Source: Methylocystis silviterrae
GTDB taxonomy: Bacteria; Pseudomonadota; Alphaproteobacteria; Rhizobiales; Beijerinckiaceae
Direction of reading: 5' to 3'
NCBI RefSeq assembly: GCF_013350005.1
Contig: NZ_JABVWW010000004.1
Span: forward strand, 186,001 to 250,000
DNA: 64,000 nucleotides
The position numbers were made by a program, and so were the translations under genes. The first letter of the stretch is position 1. Every line of letters starts with the position of its first letter. The notes beneath the pieces were generated by a model. It was not told where the DNA came from. It worked only from the letters and a program-made list of their open reading frames with translations, and made no database searches. Shown piece after piece: positions 15,921 to 27,216 of the stretch.

Positions 15921-17535
15921 ACTCCAAAATTCCCGGCATCTGCGTCTTTTTGCCGATCAGAAAGAACGAGCGCGTCGCCTCTTTGCCTTTTAGTTCGACG
16001 GTCCCGCCGTCCAGGAATACGTAATCGTCGCTGAGACGCACCTTCACCGCTTCGGACACGTGAATCTTGTCGGGCTTGGATGTCGATTCAAATCGGCTGG
16101 CGACATTCACGACATCGCCCCACAGATCGTAGGAAAATCGTTTTTTCCCCACGACGCCGGCCGCCACCGTGCCGGTATGCACGCCCATGCGCATTTGAAG
16201 CGGGTAAGGAACCTCTTCTGCGTAGCTCATGATGTAGCTTTGCGCTTCCAAAGCGAAATCCGCGATGTGCTGACAGTGCAGCGGGTCACGGTTCGGGACG
16301 CCGCCGACCACCATGTAGCTGTCGCCAATCGTCTTGATTTTTTCGACGCCGTGCTTTTCGACAAGCTCGTCGAATTTCTCGAAGAGGACGTTGAGCATAT
16401 TGACGGTGGCATGCGGTCCAAGCTTTGCCGAAAGTTCAGTAAAACCGACAATGTCGGAGAAAAATACCGTAACTTCGGGGAAAACTTCCGCGATTGTCTC
16501 CTCTCCGCCACGCAGTCTTTCGGCAATGGCGGCAGGAAGAATGTTGTGGAGCAGCTTTTCCCAACGGGAGCGTTCGATCTCCAGGTCCGACAAGGCTTTG
16601 CCCGAAAGCTTTATCTTGTCTTCGAGCTTGTCGAACGCGACGTTCAGATTTGCAGCCATCGTGTTGACGGTGGTGGCGAGTTCGCTGATCTCGTCGCTCC
16701 CGAAAACCGAGGCCTGAGCTGCAAGATTGCCTGAGCCAATCTCGCGAACGACCGACATGAGATGCGACGCTCGAACCGCGAAGCGGTTGCGCAAAAAGAT
16801 CAGGGACAAAACAACAACGCCAAACAACCCGATATTCAAGTAAGAGTTGACTTCAAACAATTGGTTGGCGAACGCCTGTTCCCGTAAAACTCGCCCGGCG
16901 TACCTCTGCCGAATCAAGTTCTGCATCTGCGCAATTCTCAGAGTCAGATCTCCATTGAGCTTGCGGTATTCATCGCTGAACAACAGCTTTGTCGCTAAAA
17001 CGCGATCGGGCTTGCCCTTGCGGGAATAGGTTCCAGCGCCGTCATCGAATTCGCCATCGACCGCATGCATTGCGGCGCGTTCGATCGCGACCACTTTTTC
17101 CAAAAAGCTTCGCGCTTCCTTAAGCTTGTTCAATTCATGCGCGGTGACATTTTGGCTTAGGAAGCGTTCTTCGATGGAAACTGCGCCGTCGCTTTTCTTC
17201 TCGGGCGGCGGAATGATTCCGCCGTTCACGAGATCCCAATAGCCAAAGTTATAGTCCTTCGGCCGAGCGGTTTCGCCGTTGAGAATGGCCCCGATGATGT
17301 TGTACCACTCAACGCGTCTCGGATCGTTGCTGGAGATGTAGCCTCGCGCAAAGCGAGTCTGCCACTGCGAGGAAAAAACCAAATCCTCCGCAAGCGTGGT
17401 CAAGGATTGCAACTCGCGATGCGATGTCTCCAGGTCCTGCTGAGCTTTTTCCAGAAAAACGCCCAGCGCCAAATTGCCGCCTGCGAGAGCGACGAGCAAC
17501 AGGAAGAAGATCGAGAAAAACGTCCGAAGCTTCAT
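15832..17535 (-). CDS. class III adenylate/guanylate cyclase with periplasmic sensor and HAMP
   Basis: A 567-residue membrane cyclase: helix 1 at residues 5-27, a periplasmic helical sensor of about 210 residues, helix 2 near 240-258, HAMP (about 255-310), a short coiled linker and the catalytic domain (about 350-520). The catalytic domain holds VFFSDIVGFTELS with the metal Asp, IKTIGDSYMVV with the second Asp, and LWGDVVNVASR with the transition-state Asn/Arg. The DLWGDVVN block favours adenylate cyclase. The last ~30 codons, Pro/Ser/Arg-rich, overlap the 3' end of the NicO gene on the other strand by 89 bp. Confidence 0.93.
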   Translation of the reverse strand: MKLRTFFSIFFLLLVALAGGNLALGVFLEKAQQDLETSHRELQSLTTLAEDLVFSSQWQTRFARGYISSNDPRRVEWYNIIGAILNGETARPKDYNFGYWDLVNGGIIPPPEKKSDGAVSIEERFLSQNVTAHELNKLKEARSFLEKVVAIERAAMHAVDGEFDDGAGTYSRKGKPDRVLATKLLFSDEYRKLNGDLTLRIAQMQNLIRQRYAGRVLREQAFANQLFEVNSYLNIGLFGVVVLSLIFLRNRFAVRASHLMSVVREIGSGNLAAQASVFGSDEISELATTVNTMAANLNVAFDKLEDKIKLSGKALSDLEIERSRWEKLLHNILPAAIAERLRGGEETIAEVFPEVTVFFSDIVGFTELSAKLGPHATVNMLNVLFEKFDELVEKHGVEKIKTIGDSYMVVGGVPNRDPLHCQHIADFALEAQSYIMSYAEEVPYPLQMRMGVHTGTVAAGVVGKKRFSYDLWGDVVNVASRFESTSKPDKIHVSEAVKVRLSDDYVFLDGGTVELKGKEATRSFFLIGKKTQMPGILEFTTPGAAPDSPSRLRRDTPSFAPGFDRRA

Positions 17536-17642
17536 GTTCTCTGGGCCCCGCGATCGGACGGTCTCTTTGTCAGGAGACCACAGCGACCCATAGGTGATTT
17601 ACTGGCGCACGCACAAGGCTCGACTTTGGAGCGCCTATACGC

Positions 17643-18104
17643 CTAGCCTCGCCCCCGGTAGGGCGGCACGCCCTGATCAGGAAGCCACAGCCCTTCGGGC
17701 GGCGCCCCGGTCTGCCAGAAGACGTCGATCGGCATGCCGCCGCGCGGATACCAATAGCCGCCGATGCGAAGCCATTTCGGCGTCATCGCCGCAACGAGAT
17801 CGCGTGCGATCCGCAGCGTGCAGTCTTCGTGAAAGGCGCCGTGGTTCCGGAAACTTCCAAGGTAAAGCTTCAGGGCCTTCGACTCGACCAGCCATTCGGC
17901 CGGGGCATAATCGATGACGATATGTGCGAAGTCGGGCTGCCCGGTCACCGGGCAGAGCGAGGTGAACTCGGGCGCGGTGAAGCGCACGAGATAGGTCGCG
18001 TCCTTGTGCGGATTGGGCACGAGATCGAGTTCGGCCTCGTCCGGCGAAGCCGGCAGCGCGGCCGTGCGGCCGAGCAGCGCGGCGCCCTTATGCGTCTTGG
18101 TCAT
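17643..18104 (-). CDS. queF: NADPH-dependent 7-cyano-7-deazaguanine reductase
   Basis: A 153-residue, short-type QueF that reduces the nitrile of preQ0 to the amine preQ1 in queuosine synthesis. The catalytic Cys51 and Asp58 are in [12 protein letters not shown], and the substrate-holding Glu is in [10 protein letters not shown]. The C-terminal half carries the T-fold FHEDC and [13 protein letters not shown] blocks. Together with queC at 9825 it covers the last two steps to preQ1. Confidence 0.96.
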   Translation of the reverse strand: MTKTHKGAALLGRTAALPASPDEAELDLVPNPHKDATYLVRFTAPEFTSLCPVTGQPDFAHIVIDYAPAEWLVESKALKLYLGSFRNHGAFHEDCTLRIARDLVAAMTPKWLRIGGYWYPRGGMPIDVFWQTGAPPEGLWLPDQGVPPYRGRG

Positions 18105-18150
18105 GCGCGTAACAAAGGCGCGATCGCCGCCGCGTCAAGCGCCAACCCGC

Positions 18151-18927
18151 TCACGGGTCGCGCGAGTCGGGACATTCGCCCGCGCGCAAGGTGATCGGAT
18201 GCGCCGACATCCAGCCGGAGAGAAGGCGATTCTCGGGGCTCTCCAGCGCCTTCAGCATTTCGACGCGCGTGATTTCGAGCCATTTCTCGCGCCTGTCCGG
18301 CGTGTTCATCTCCGCCGGCACGGCGATTTCGAGCGCCTTCACCGCGAATTGATAGGGCAAGGTGTTCCACAAGGCGACGCCGCCGCGGTCGAGCATCGCC
18401 GAGACGTCCTTTTCCGGAATATGCGCGATCTGCTCCTGCTCTTGGATCGGCACGGCGCCCGGCATCCCGCTCTTGGGCGCAACAATCGCGACGCCGTTGC
18501 GATAATAGCGATTCTGCTTCACGCCGCTGCGCGCCGCGATCAGATTGCCGCCGATCACGAAGCTGGCGCCTGTGCTGTCGAGCGCGCATTTCAGCGTCCG
18601 GTCGAAACAATGGCCGGCGCCGACCATCAGCGCGCTGCATCCGGTTTCGACCCAGCGCGCCAGAGTTTCCGGCTTGATGTCGAGCACATAGGCAAGGCCA
18701 GGCATGTCCTCGCGCTGATATTCGCACCGCTGCACGAGGCTCGCCGGCCAGCCCAGAAAATCTTCCTGCGCCGGCGCGCAATTGCCTCGGACGGGAGATT
18801 TCTCCAAAACCGCCTTGGCGGCGGCGACGTGCTCCGGCGATTGAGCCCAAGCGCTGGCGGGACTCCAAAGCCCAAAGCAAAGGGTGAACACGACGCCACG
18901 CGCGAACCGCGTTGTGCTTAGGGCCAT
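18151..18927 (-). CDS. secreted protein of unknown function
   Basis: A 258-residue protein starting at ATG 18927, which has GGAGG 6 nt before it; a longer frame exists but adds a charged stretch before the signal peptide. Residues 1-24 form a Sec signal (ending ASAWAQ). The mature part has about seven cysteines (for example CAPAQE, VQRCEY, TGCSALM, GHCFDR, LKCALD), likely paired in the periplasm, and ends in GECPDSRDP. I do not recognise a domain. It sits between queF and divergent eno. Confidence 0.7.
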   Translation of the reverse strand: MALSTTRFARGVVFTLCFGLWSPASAWAQSPEHVAAAKAVLEKSPVRGNCAPAQEDFLGWPASLVQRCEYQREDMPGLAYVLDIKPETLARWVETGCSALMVGAGHCFDRTLKCALDSTGASFVIGGNLIAARSGVKQNRYYRNGVAIVAPKSGMPGAVPIQEQEQIAHIPEKDVSAMLDRGGVALWNTLPYQFAVKALEIAVPAEMNTPDRREKWLEITRVEMLKALESPENRLLSGWMSAHPITLRAGECPDSRDP

Positions 18928-19097
18928 CCGAACCTCCCGCCGACCGTCGCGCTTGGCGGCGAACGCCCGCTCATTAATTAAGCTCAAGGATAGGGAGGTC
19001 CCCTCCCCAGTCAACGGATTTCACCGGCGCGGCTCGCCGCGGCGCAGCACAGATCCCACAAAAGCCCGCCGCGGACGCAGAACCTTTTTACGGCTGA

Positions 19098-20450
<1,353 letters not shown>

Positions 20451-20575
20451 CCCCCTCCCCTACCCTCCCCCGCTTCGCGGGAGAGGGAATAGATTCGAGC
20501 CTTCACTGACGTGCGACGAAACGCCGATCGTTAGCGTCCCCTCTCCCGCCAAGCGGGGGAGGGACAGGGTGGGGG
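20451..20575. repeat. family-C inverted repeat between eno and valS
   Basis: Two GC-rich halves face each other: CCCTCCCCCGCTTCGCGGGAG near 20464 and CTCCCGCCAAGCGGGGGAG near 20542, each itself a hairpin, with CCCCCTCCCCTACC at the left end and GGGACAGGGTGGGGGC at the right pairing across about 100 bp. This resembles the paired hairpins of a bacterial interspersed mosaic element and may act as the eno terminator. Confidence 0.75.
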
Positions 20576-20593
20576 CCAAAAGGCTCCTGCCCG

Positions 20594-23434
20594 ATGACCA
20601 TGGAAAAAACCTTCGCTCCCGCCTCAATTGAATCGCGCATCCGCGACGCGTGGGAGGAATCTCAAGCCTTCCGCGCCGGACGGCCCGAACGCGCGCGGGC
20701 GGCGCCCTATTCCATCGTCATTCCGCCGCCGAACGTCACCGGCAGCCTGCATATGGGCCATGCGCTCAACAACACGCTGCAGGATATTCTGGTTCGCTAC
20801 CGGCGCATGAAGGGCGACGACGTGCTGTGGCAGCCGGGCACCGACCATGCCGGCATCGCGACGCAAATGGTGGTCGAGCGCCAGCTGATGGAGCGCCAGG
20901 AACATCGCCGCGAACTCGGACGCGAGAAATTCGTCGAGCGCGTGTGGGAGTGGAAGGCGGAGTCCGGCGGCAAGATCGTCGAGCAGCTGAAGCGGCTCGG
21001 CGCCAGCTGCGACTGGTCGCGCGAGCGCTTCACGCTCGATGAAGGCCTGTCGCGCGCGGTGGTGAAGGTTTTCGTTCAGCTCTATCGCGACGGCCTGCTC
21101 TACAAGGACAAGCGCCTCGTCAATTGGGACCCGGCGCTGCACACGGCGATCTCCGATCTCGAAGTGCAGCAGGTCGAAGTGAAGGGCCATTTGTGGCGCT
21201 TCAAATATCCGATCGTCGACGACGCTGGGCACGAGACCGGCGAATATATCGTCGTCGCCACGACGCGCCCCGAGACGATGCTTGGCGACACGGCGGTCGC
21301 CGTGCATCCGGAAGATGAGCGCTATACGGCGCTGATTGGCAAGCGCGTTCGTCTGCCATTGGTCGGCAGGCTGATCCCGATCGTCGCCGACGAATATTCC
21401 GATCCCGAGAAGGGCACCGGCGCGGTGAAAATCACGCCGGCGCATGACTTCAACGATTTCGAGGTCGGCAAGCGGCATGGGCTGCGGCTCGTCAACGTGC
21501 TCGACCCGCAGGCGCAGATGACGCTTGCCGCCAGCGCCGAGTTTCACGAAGGCGTCGACCCCTCCCCCGAACTTGCGGCGACGGTCTCCGTTCTTGACGG
21601 GCTCGACCGTTTCGCAGCGCGCAAGCGCGTCGTCGAAATGATGGAGGCGCGCGAGCTGCTCGAGGGCGTCGACGACCATAAGCACATGGTTCCGCATGGC
21701 GACCGCTCGGGCGCGGTGCTCGAACCGCGGCTCACCGACCAATGGTATGTCGACGCCAAGACTTTGGCGCAGCCGGCGCTCAAAGCCGTGCGCGAAGGCC
21801 GCACGAGCTTCGTGCCGAGGAATTGGGAAAAAACCTATTTCGAATGGCTCGAAAACATCCAGCCCTGGTGCGTGTCGCGCCAGCTCTGGTGGGGCCATCG
21901 CATCCCGGCTTGGTATGGGCTTCGATACGAGGATGGTCTGCTGACGTTAGCGTCAACCAATCGTGCGGAGACCGTCTTCGTGGAAGAGACCGAAGACGAG
22001 GCGCTGGCCGCCGCCCGGCTTTACTACGGCTCGGATGACGTGGTTTTGGTCAGCGACGAAAGAGCCGCGCTTGATGAGGTCTACGACTCTCAAAGAGGAC
22101 TCGGGAAACCGCCAAGCAAATTCGCTATCTGGCGCGACGAAGACGTTCTCGACACCTGGTTCTCTTCCGCGCTTTGGCCCTTCTCAACGCTCGGCTGGCC
22201 GGAGAAGACGTCGGAGCTCGCGCGCTATTATCCGACGAGCGCCCTCGTCACCGGCTTCGACATCATCTTCTTCTGGGTCGCCCGCATGATGATGATGGGC
22301 CTCTATTTCATGGATGAAGTCCCTTTCCGCGACGTCTATATCCACGCCCTCGTTCGCGACGAGAAGGGCGCGAAGATGAGTAAGTCGAAGGGCAATGTCA
22401 TCGATCCGCTGCGCCTCATCGACGAATATGGCGCCGATGCGCTGCGCTTCACGCTCGCGGCGATGGCGGCGCAGGGACGCGACATCAAGCTCTCGACGCA
22501 GCGCGTCGAAGGCTATCGCAATTTCGCGACGAAGCTGTGGAACGCCTCGCGCTTCGCCGAGATCAACGGCTGCGCGCGCGTTGCGGGTTACGATCCGCGC
22601 GCCAACAGGATCACGCTGAACCGCTGGATTATCGGCGAGGCGGCGCGCACAACGGCGGACGTGAGCGCGGCGATCGAGGCCTATCGCTTCAATGATGCGG
22701 CGAACGCCGTCTATCGCTTCGTTTGGAGCGTCTTCTGCGATTGGTATGTCGAGCTGGCGAAGCCCCTGCTGCAAGGCGCCGACGGCGCTGACAAGGACGA
22801 GACGCGCGCAACGACCGCCTTCGTTCTCGACCAGATTTACGCGCTGCTGCACCCGTTCATGCCCTTCCTCACCGAGGAGCTTTGGGCGATCAAGGGCGCG
22901 GACGGTCCCAAGCGCGAGACGATGCTGGCGCTCGCCGCCTGGCCGTCGCTCGAAGGACTCGAAGATGCGGAGGCCGAAAGCGAAATCGGCTGGGTCGTCG
23001 ACCTTATTTCCGAAGTTCGCTCGCTGCGTGCGGAAATGAATTTGACCAGCGAGACCGAGCTGCTGCTGATCGGCGCAGATGACGCGCTGAAAGCGCGCGC
23101 GACGCGCTGGGACGAGACGATCCGCAAGCTGGCCCGGCTCTCGCACATTGGCTTCGCTGAGGCGGCGCCAAAGAGCAGCGCGCAAATCATCGTGCGCGGC
23201 GGCGTCGCCGCCATGCCGCTCGAAGGCGTGATCGACCTTGGCGCCGAGAGGGCGCGACTGGCGAAGGAGACGGCCAAGCTCGAAGCCGAGTTGAAGAAGC
23301 TCGACGCCAAACTCGCCAATGAGGGCTTCCTCGCCAAGGCTGAAGAAGAGGTGATCGACGAGCATCGCGAACGGCGCGAAGAGACCGCGGCGCGCATCGA
23401 AAAGCTCAATGCGGCTCTTACGCGACTAAGCTAG
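20594..23434 (+). CDS. valS: valine--tRNA ligase
   Basis: A 946-residue class I synthetase. The HIGH-type motif is [17 protein letters not shown] (about residues 37-53), the editing (CP1) domain follows, the KMSKS motif is [13 protein letters not shown] (near residue 595), and the C-terminal coiled coil (about 880-945, [19 protein letters not shown]) contacts tRNA. ATG 20594 and ATG 20600 are both possible starts. A roughly 60-residue insertion before [11 protein letters not shown] contains the acidic [12 protein letters not shown] block found in several alphaproteobacterial ValRS. Its stop overlaps the convergent glycosidase stop in a shared CTAG. Confidence 0.98.
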   Translation: MTMEKTFAPASIESRIRDAWEESQAFRAGRPERARAAPYSIVIPPPNVTGSLHMGHALNNTLQDILVRYRRMKGDDVLWQPGTDHAGIATQMVVERQLMERQEHRRELGREKFVERVWEWKAESGGKIVEQLKRLGASCDWSRERFTLDEGLSRAVVKVFVQLYRDGLLYKDKRLVNWDPALHTAISDLEVQQVEVKGHLWRFKYPIVDDAGHETGEYIVVATTRPETMLGDTAVAVHPEDERYTALIGKRVRLPLVGRLIPIVADEYSDPEKGTGAVKITPAHDFNDFEVGKRHGLRLVNVLDPQAQMTLAASAEFHEGVDPSPELAATVSVLDGLDRFAARKRVVEMMEARELLEGVDDHKHMVPHGDRSGAVLEPRLTDQWYVDAKTLAQPALKAVREGRTSFVPRNWEKTYFEWLENIQPWCVSRQLWWGHRIPAWYGLRYEDGLLTLASTNRAETVFVEETEDEALAAARLYYGSDDVVLVSDERAALDEVYDSQRGLGKPPSKFAIWRDEDVLDTWFSSALWPFSTLGWPEKTSELARYYPTSALVTGFDIIFFWVARMMMMGLYFMDEVPFRDVYIHALVRDEKGAKMSKSKGNVIDPLRLIDEYGADALRFTLAAMAAQGRDIKLSTQRVEGYRNFATKLWNASRFAEINGCARVAGYDPRANRITLNRWIIGEAARTTADVSAAIEAYRFNDAANAVYRFVWSVFCDWYVELAKPLLQGADGADKDETRATTAFVLDQIYALLHPFMPFLTEELWAIKGADGPKRETMLALAAWPSLEGLEDAEAESEIGWVVDLISEVRSLRAEMNLTSETELLLIGADDALKARATRWDETIRKLARLSHIGFAEAAPKSSAQIIVRGGVAAMPLEGVIDLGAERARLAKETAKLEAELKKLDAKLANEGFLAKAEEEVIDEHRERREETAARIEKLNAALTRLS

Positions 23435-24222
23435 CGATCCGCGTTCTCGACGACCCCGACGATCGGCCCCATCGCCGGCATAAAGCGATCATGGCGCGAG
23501 AGCGACGGCGCATAAAGCGCCGAAGCGGCGCCGCCGTCGAGAAACAGCGCATCCAGACAGTGCAGGCGATCGCGAAAAAGTCGCGCGAATTCGTAAAATG
23601 TCACCGGCTGATTGGAGATCGCGAAACGCGCGACATGGCCGTCTTGGACGCAGACGCCGTTGCGAAATTTCTGCGACATGCCGTCCCCATGAATGCGGGG
23701 ATGAATGCGCCCGCCGATGACGAGCATCGGTCCCGATTGCGTGGCGAATTGCGCCCGCTGACGGCTCTTTAGGAAGCGCGCCGTCTCGGTGACGCCGGCG
23801 CGCGATCCGTCGACCCAGAACACGCCGTTGGGCTTCATGTGAAAATTGCCGGGACCGGGACGCGTATTGGCGCCTTTGAGCGTGCGGCCGTTCTCGACAT
23901 AGAGGCCGACCGGCGCGCGGTCTTCCGCATACATGCCGGCGTTCATGGCGAAGATGAGCGTTTCGCCTTTCTTTTCCAGTTCGCTCGCAAGGCGGGAAAA
24001 GGCGCCCAGGATTTCGCCTTTTCCGTCGCGCAGAAAGAGCCGGATGTCGCTCTTGCCCGCGTCGAAGTCGCAGACCGCATAGGCGACGCCTTGCTCCTCG
24101 AGCTCGGCGCAGGGGCCGGGCTCGGCCGCCGCCCCGGATGCGATAAAAAGCGCCAGCCCTAGCGCCGCGAGCGTTTTTGAAAAGACGCGCATCATGCGCG
24201 TCATTAGCTTCGTAACGAGCAA
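23431..24222 (-). CDS. phosphodiester glycosidase family (NAGPA-like) secreted protein
   Basis: A 263-residue secreted protein. TTG 24222 has GGAG about 7 nt upstream and gives a signal peptide ending ASGAAA. The mature domain shows the NAGPA pattern: [22 protein letters not shown], an [10 protein letters not shown] block, SGPMLV, and [15 protein letters not shown] near the C terminus. Relatives remove sugar from phosphodiester-linked glycans; bacterial substrates may be envelope polymers. It ends on the same four bases (CTAG) as valS. Confidence 0.85.
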   Translation of the reverse strand: MLVTKLMTRMMRVFSKTLAALGLALFIASGAAAEPGPCAELEEQGVAYAVCDFDAGKSDIRLFLRDGKGEILGAFSRLASELEKKGETLIFAMNAGMYAEDRAPVGLYVENGRTLKGANTRPGPGNFHMKPNGVFWVDGSRAGVTETARFLKSRQRAQFATQSGPMLVIGGRIHPRIHGDGMSQKFRNGVCVQDGHVARFAISNQPVTFYEFARLFRDRLHCLDALFLDGGAASALYAPSLSRHDRFMPAMGPIVGVVENADR

Positions 24223-24284
24223 ATGCCCTCTCCTTTCTTCCTATCGTCTAAATCACCATCCGGAAGCACCGACTTTGGGACTGT

Positions 24285-24389
24285 GTCATTCCCGGCAGGC
24301 CGCGGGCCTGACCGGGAATCCAGAGCAACGCCATGAATGGCCGGCTTTATGCTGGATTCCCGATCGCGCTCCGCGCCTCGGGAATGACA
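24285..24389. repeat. family-D palindromic repeat, long copy
   Basis: Starts GTCATTCCCGGCAGGCC and ends CGCGCCTCGGGAATGAC. The left hairpin (GGCAGGCCGCGGGCCTGACC) and the right hairpin (CCCGATCGCGC ... GCGCCTCGGG) are joined by GAATCCAGAG and GCTGGATTC, which also pair. It fills most of the 263-bp gap between the glycosidase gene and ribBX; I see no flavin riboswitch or gene there. Confidence 0.85.
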
Positions 24390-24485
24390 ATTGCGAAAGC
24401 TGCGCAGCCACCCGTTTGAAACGTCGCCGCGGCAAGGCTAGATATGCGACGCAGGCGTCGCAAGCGGCGGGTTCCGGAGATCTCA

Positions 24486-25577
24486 TTGTCCCATTCCATC
24501 ACTGAAGCCGTCGAGGCCGTGGCTAGAGGCGAGATCGTCGTCGTCACCGATGACGACGATCGCGAAAACGAAGGCGACCTCGTCGTCGCCGCCGCGCTCT
24601 GCACGCCGGAGAAAATGGCCTTCATCATCCGCCACACGAGCGGGATCGTCTGCGCGCCGCTCACGCTCGAGGAAGCGCGCCGTCTGCATCTCGCGCCCAT
24701 GGTCGCCGAAAACGACGCGCCGCTCGCAACGGCATTCACCGTCACCGTCGACGCGCGCCACGGGCTCACCACCGGCATTTCCGCCGAGCAGCGCTGCAAT
24801 ACGGTGCGCGCGCTCGCCAATGGCAATATGGGCGCGGCCGACTTCGTGCGGCCCGGCCATGTTTTCCCGCTGATCGCCAAGGACGGCGGGGTGCTGATGC
24901 GCTCCGGACATACGGAAGCCGCCGTCGATCTGTGCAAGCTTGCCGGCCTGCCGCCGGTCGGCGTCATTTGCGAACTCGCCAATGACGACGGCACGGTGAT
25001 GACCGGCCGCCAGATCGAGGAGTTCGCGCGCGCGCATAATCTCAAACTCGTGTCGGTGTCCGATCTTATCGCGTTTCGACAGGCGCGCGAAAAGCTCGTC
25101 GAACGCGTCGCGACTTTCCCCGTCGAGACGGAAGTCGGTGCAATGATCGGCCATGCCTATGTGACGCCGTTCGACAGCGTGCAGCACTTCGCCTTCGTTC
25201 TGGGCGCGATCGGCGACGGACGCGACGTGCCGACGCGCCTGCATCGCGCCGATATCATCTCCGATGTGATGTGCGGCGCGCCGACGATCAAGAAGACTCT
25301 GGCGCGCTTCGCCCGCGAAGGGCGCGGCGTGCTCGTCTATCTGCGCGACGGCGCGGCCGGCGTCCCGGCGAATATCGTCGGACGCCAGAAGGACGAGGAG
25401 GAAAGAGCGGAGGAAACGCGCAAGCGGCAATGGCTCGACGTCGGTCTTGGCGCCCAAATTTTGAAGGACCTCGGCGTTTCCTCGATCCGTCTGCGTTCCT
25501 CGTCGTCAAAGCCCCGCGCTTTCGTCGGGCTCTCGGGCTTCGGCATCGAGATCAGCGCGGTGGAGCCGGTGGAGTGA
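24486..25577 (+). CDS. ribB: 3,4-dihydroxy-2-butanone-4-phosphate synthase with degenerate RibA-like domain (RibBX)
   Basis: A 363-residue protein. Residues 1-205 are a complete DHBP synthase, which makes the four-carbon riboflavin precursor from ribulose 5-phosphate: DDDDRENEGDLV metal/catalytic block, RHTSGIVCAPL, and GHTEAAVDL. The C-terminal ~155 residues resemble GTP cyclohydrolase II but lack its zinc cysteines: where CxTGD and RCDCG should be, the sequence reads RADIISDV and CGAPT. This matches the RibBX variant known in Proteobacteria. TTG 24486 is chosen because GGAG lies 7 nt upstream and homology begins there; an upstream ATG adds only an arginine run. Confidence 0.9.
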   Translation: MSHSITEAVEAVARGEIVVVTDDDDRENEGDLVVAAALCTPEKMAFIIRHTSGIVCAPLTLEEARRLHLAPMVAENDAPLATAFTVTVDARHGLTTGISAEQRCNTVRALANGNMGAADFVRPGHVFPLIAKDGGVLMRSGHTEAAVDLCKLAGLPPVGVICELANDDGTVMTGRQIEEFARAHNLKLVSVSDLIAFRQAREKLVERVATFPVETEVGAMIGHAYVTPFDSVQHFAFVLGAIGDGRDVPTRLHRADIISDVMCGAPTIKKTLARFAREGRGVLVYLRDGAAGVPANIVGRQKDEEERAEETRKRQWLDVGLGAQILKDLGVSSIRLRSSSSKPRAFVGLSGFGIEISAVEPVE

Positions 25578-25618
25578 GAGTTGCGCACGCTGCGCGAAAT
25601 TGAGCGGCGTCGACCTTT

Positions 25619-25790
25619 CACCCTCCCCTCGAGGGGGAGGGTCGGCGCGAAGCGCCGGGGTGGGGTGGAGCCGCATCTCAAAATATTGTCGCTATACGAG
25701 CGGCTCGGTGCGTCATCCCTTACAGTCATCCGAGCTGTCACCCCACCCCGCATTGCTTCGCAATGCGACCCTCCCCCTCAAGGGGAGGGT
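25619..25790. repeat. composite family-B element, copy 1
   Basis: Left half: CACCCTCCCCTCGAGGGGG hairpin, then GGCGCGAAGCGCC and GGTGGGGTG. Right half, inverted: CACCCCACCCCGCATTGC, a CAATGC return arm, then CCTCCCCCTCAAGGGGAGG. About 69 bp separate the halves. The ends pair with each other (GGTGGGGTG against CACCCCACC). A related whole unit in opposite orientation is at 63496-63669. It occupies the gap between ribBX and xerC, with no gene visible. Confidence 0.88.
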
Positions 25791-25831
25791 AAAGTTCGCG
25801 GCTTCTCAGGGCTTTTACGCGGCCTTCAGTT

Positions 25832-26818
25832 TCACTTCGCCCGCGGATGCGCCGAGCGATAAGCGTCGAGGAGCCTCGTTTTATCGACCGCGGTATAAAT
25901 CTGCGTCGTCGAGAGCGAGGCGTGGCCGAGCAATTCCTGGATCGTGCGCAGATCGCCGCCGCGACCCAGGAGATGCGTTGCAAAGGAATGACGCAGCGCA
26001 TGCGGCGTCGCGCTCTCGGGCAGGCCGAGCGCCCCGCGCAGGCGCTGGACGGCGAGCTGAATGATGCGCGGCGAGAGCGGCCCGCCGCGCGCGCCGACAA
26101 ACAGCGGCCCGCCGGCGAGATCATAGGGACAGAGCGCGAGATAGGCCTCGATCGCCGAGCGCACCGGCGCGATGACCGGCACGGTCCGGCTCTTGCCGCC
26201 CTTCCCCAGGATCGTGACCCGATCGGCGGCGCCGACCGGCGCCTCGGCGCTCCCGATCGACAGCGCCTCGGAAATTCGCAGGCCGGCGCCGTAGAGCAGC
26301 GCCAGCACGGCGGCGTCCCGAGCGATCACCCAGGGCTCTCGCGCCTCGCCCGCTCTCTGTTCGGGGTCCACGACGTCGCGGGCGTCGGGCACGGTGAGCG
26401 CCTTGGGGAGGCTGTGCGGGCGCTTGGGCGGACGCACGGCGCCGAAGACGTCCGTACGGGCGAGGCCCTTCTTCTCAATGAAGCGCAGAAAATTGCGAAC
26501 GGCGGCGAGCGCCCGCAACAGCGACCGGCTTTCCAGCCCGTCGCGGCGACGCTTGGCCATGAAGGCGCGCAGGTCGGCGGGTTGAAGTGACTTAAGCGCG
26601 GCCGCGTCCGGCCGCTCACCAGTATGATGCGCCAGAAAACCCAAAAAATTGGCGAGGTCCCGGCCATAGGCCTCGACCGTGTGCCGGGAGGCGCGCCGCT
26701 CGCCGGCAAGATAGCGCAGCCAGAGCGCCGCTTCCTCGGCGATCGCCGGCGCCCCCTGAAAATAGGAGGCGTCGGGAAGCGGCTTCTGGCGGGGCGCTTT
26801 TAAGGACGAATCGCGCAT
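25832..26818 (-). CDS. xerC: site-specific tyrosine recombinase XerC
   Basis: A 328-residue recombinase that with XerD resolves chromosome dimers at dif. The N-terminal SAM-like core-binding domain spans about residues 25-125; the catalytic domain has Arg in GAGLRISEAL, Lys in ILGKGGKSRTVP, HxLR in TPHALRHSFATHLL, His in LLGHASLSTTQIY and the Tyr nucleophile in QIYT. Sequence style and length favour XerC over XerD. Its neighbours are not mobile-element genes, so it is the housekeeping copy. Confidence 0.92.
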   Translation of the reverse strand: MRDSSLKAPRQKPLPDASYFQGAPAIAEEAALWLRYLAGERRASRHTVEAYGRDLANFLGFLAHHTGERPDAAALKSLQPADLRAFMAKRRRDGLESRSLLRALAAVRNFLRFIEKKGLARTDVFGAVRPPKRPHSLPKALTVPDARDVVDPEQRAGEAREPWVIARDAAVLALLYGAGLRISEALSIGSAEAPVGAADRVTILGKGGKSRTVPVIAPVRSAIEAYLALCPYDLAGGPLFVGARGGPLSPRIIQLAVQRLRGALGLPESATPHALRHSFATHLLGRGGDLRTIQELLGHASLSTTQIYTAVDKTRLLDAYRSAHPRAK

Positions 26819-26864
26819 AAGCGACTATCGCCCAAGAAAATGAATAAAGGCCGTGAATCGTCGG

Positions 26865-27188
26865 TTATTGGCCCGACTTGATCTCGGCTTTCGCCTTGGT
26901 CAGCATCTCGTCCATGGTGCGGCGGATCTGATGCTCGGACTGATTCACGCCCGCCGCCTCGAAATCCTTCTTGACCAAAGCCACGACCCGCTCGTCGGCG
27001 TCGGCGGTCACTTCCGCTGCGACTAGGGCATCCGCGTAGGCCTGCGCCTCGGCGCCCGTCTTGCCAAGCTTTTCGGCCGCCCAGAGGCCGAGCAGCTTGT
27101 TGCGGCGCGCTTCGGCGCGGAACTGCAGCTCCTCTTCATGGACAAAGCGTTTTTCGAAGGAATCTTCGCGCTGGTCGAACGTGCTCAT
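26865..27188 (-). CDS. F1-ATPase zeta-type inhibitor protein (DUF1476)
   Basis: A 107-residue, highly charged helical protein starting MSTFDQREDSFEKRF and carrying EARRNKLLGLWAAEKLG, the hallmark of DUF1476. In Paracoccus denitrificans the family member is the zeta subunit that binds and inhibits the F1 part of ATP synthase through its N-terminal segment, which is conserved here. The start could be MD two codons upstream. A possible hypothetical gene at 27217-27591 lies just upstream on the same strand. Confidence 0.92.
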   Translation of the reverse strand: MSTFDQREDSFEKRFVHEEELQFRAEARRNKLLGLWAAEKLGKTGAEAQAYADALVAAEVTADADERVVALVKKDFEAAGVNQSEHQIRRTMDEMLTKAKAEIKSGQ

Positions 27189-27216
27189 GTCCATCCTCGG
27201 CCGGGTTGTTCTTAAA

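Noticed and set aside
24223-24485. FMN riboswitch before ribBX
   Set aside because: The gap is mostly the family-D palindrome; the conserved RFN element blocks are not seen.
25619-25790. CRISPR array
   Set aside because: The hairpin modules are inverted and unequal, without regular direct repeats and unique spacers; no cas gene is present.
25832-26818. Integrase of a mobile island
   Set aside because: Sequence and setting match the housekeeping XerC; no att-like direct repeats, tRNA gene or phage genes are nearby.
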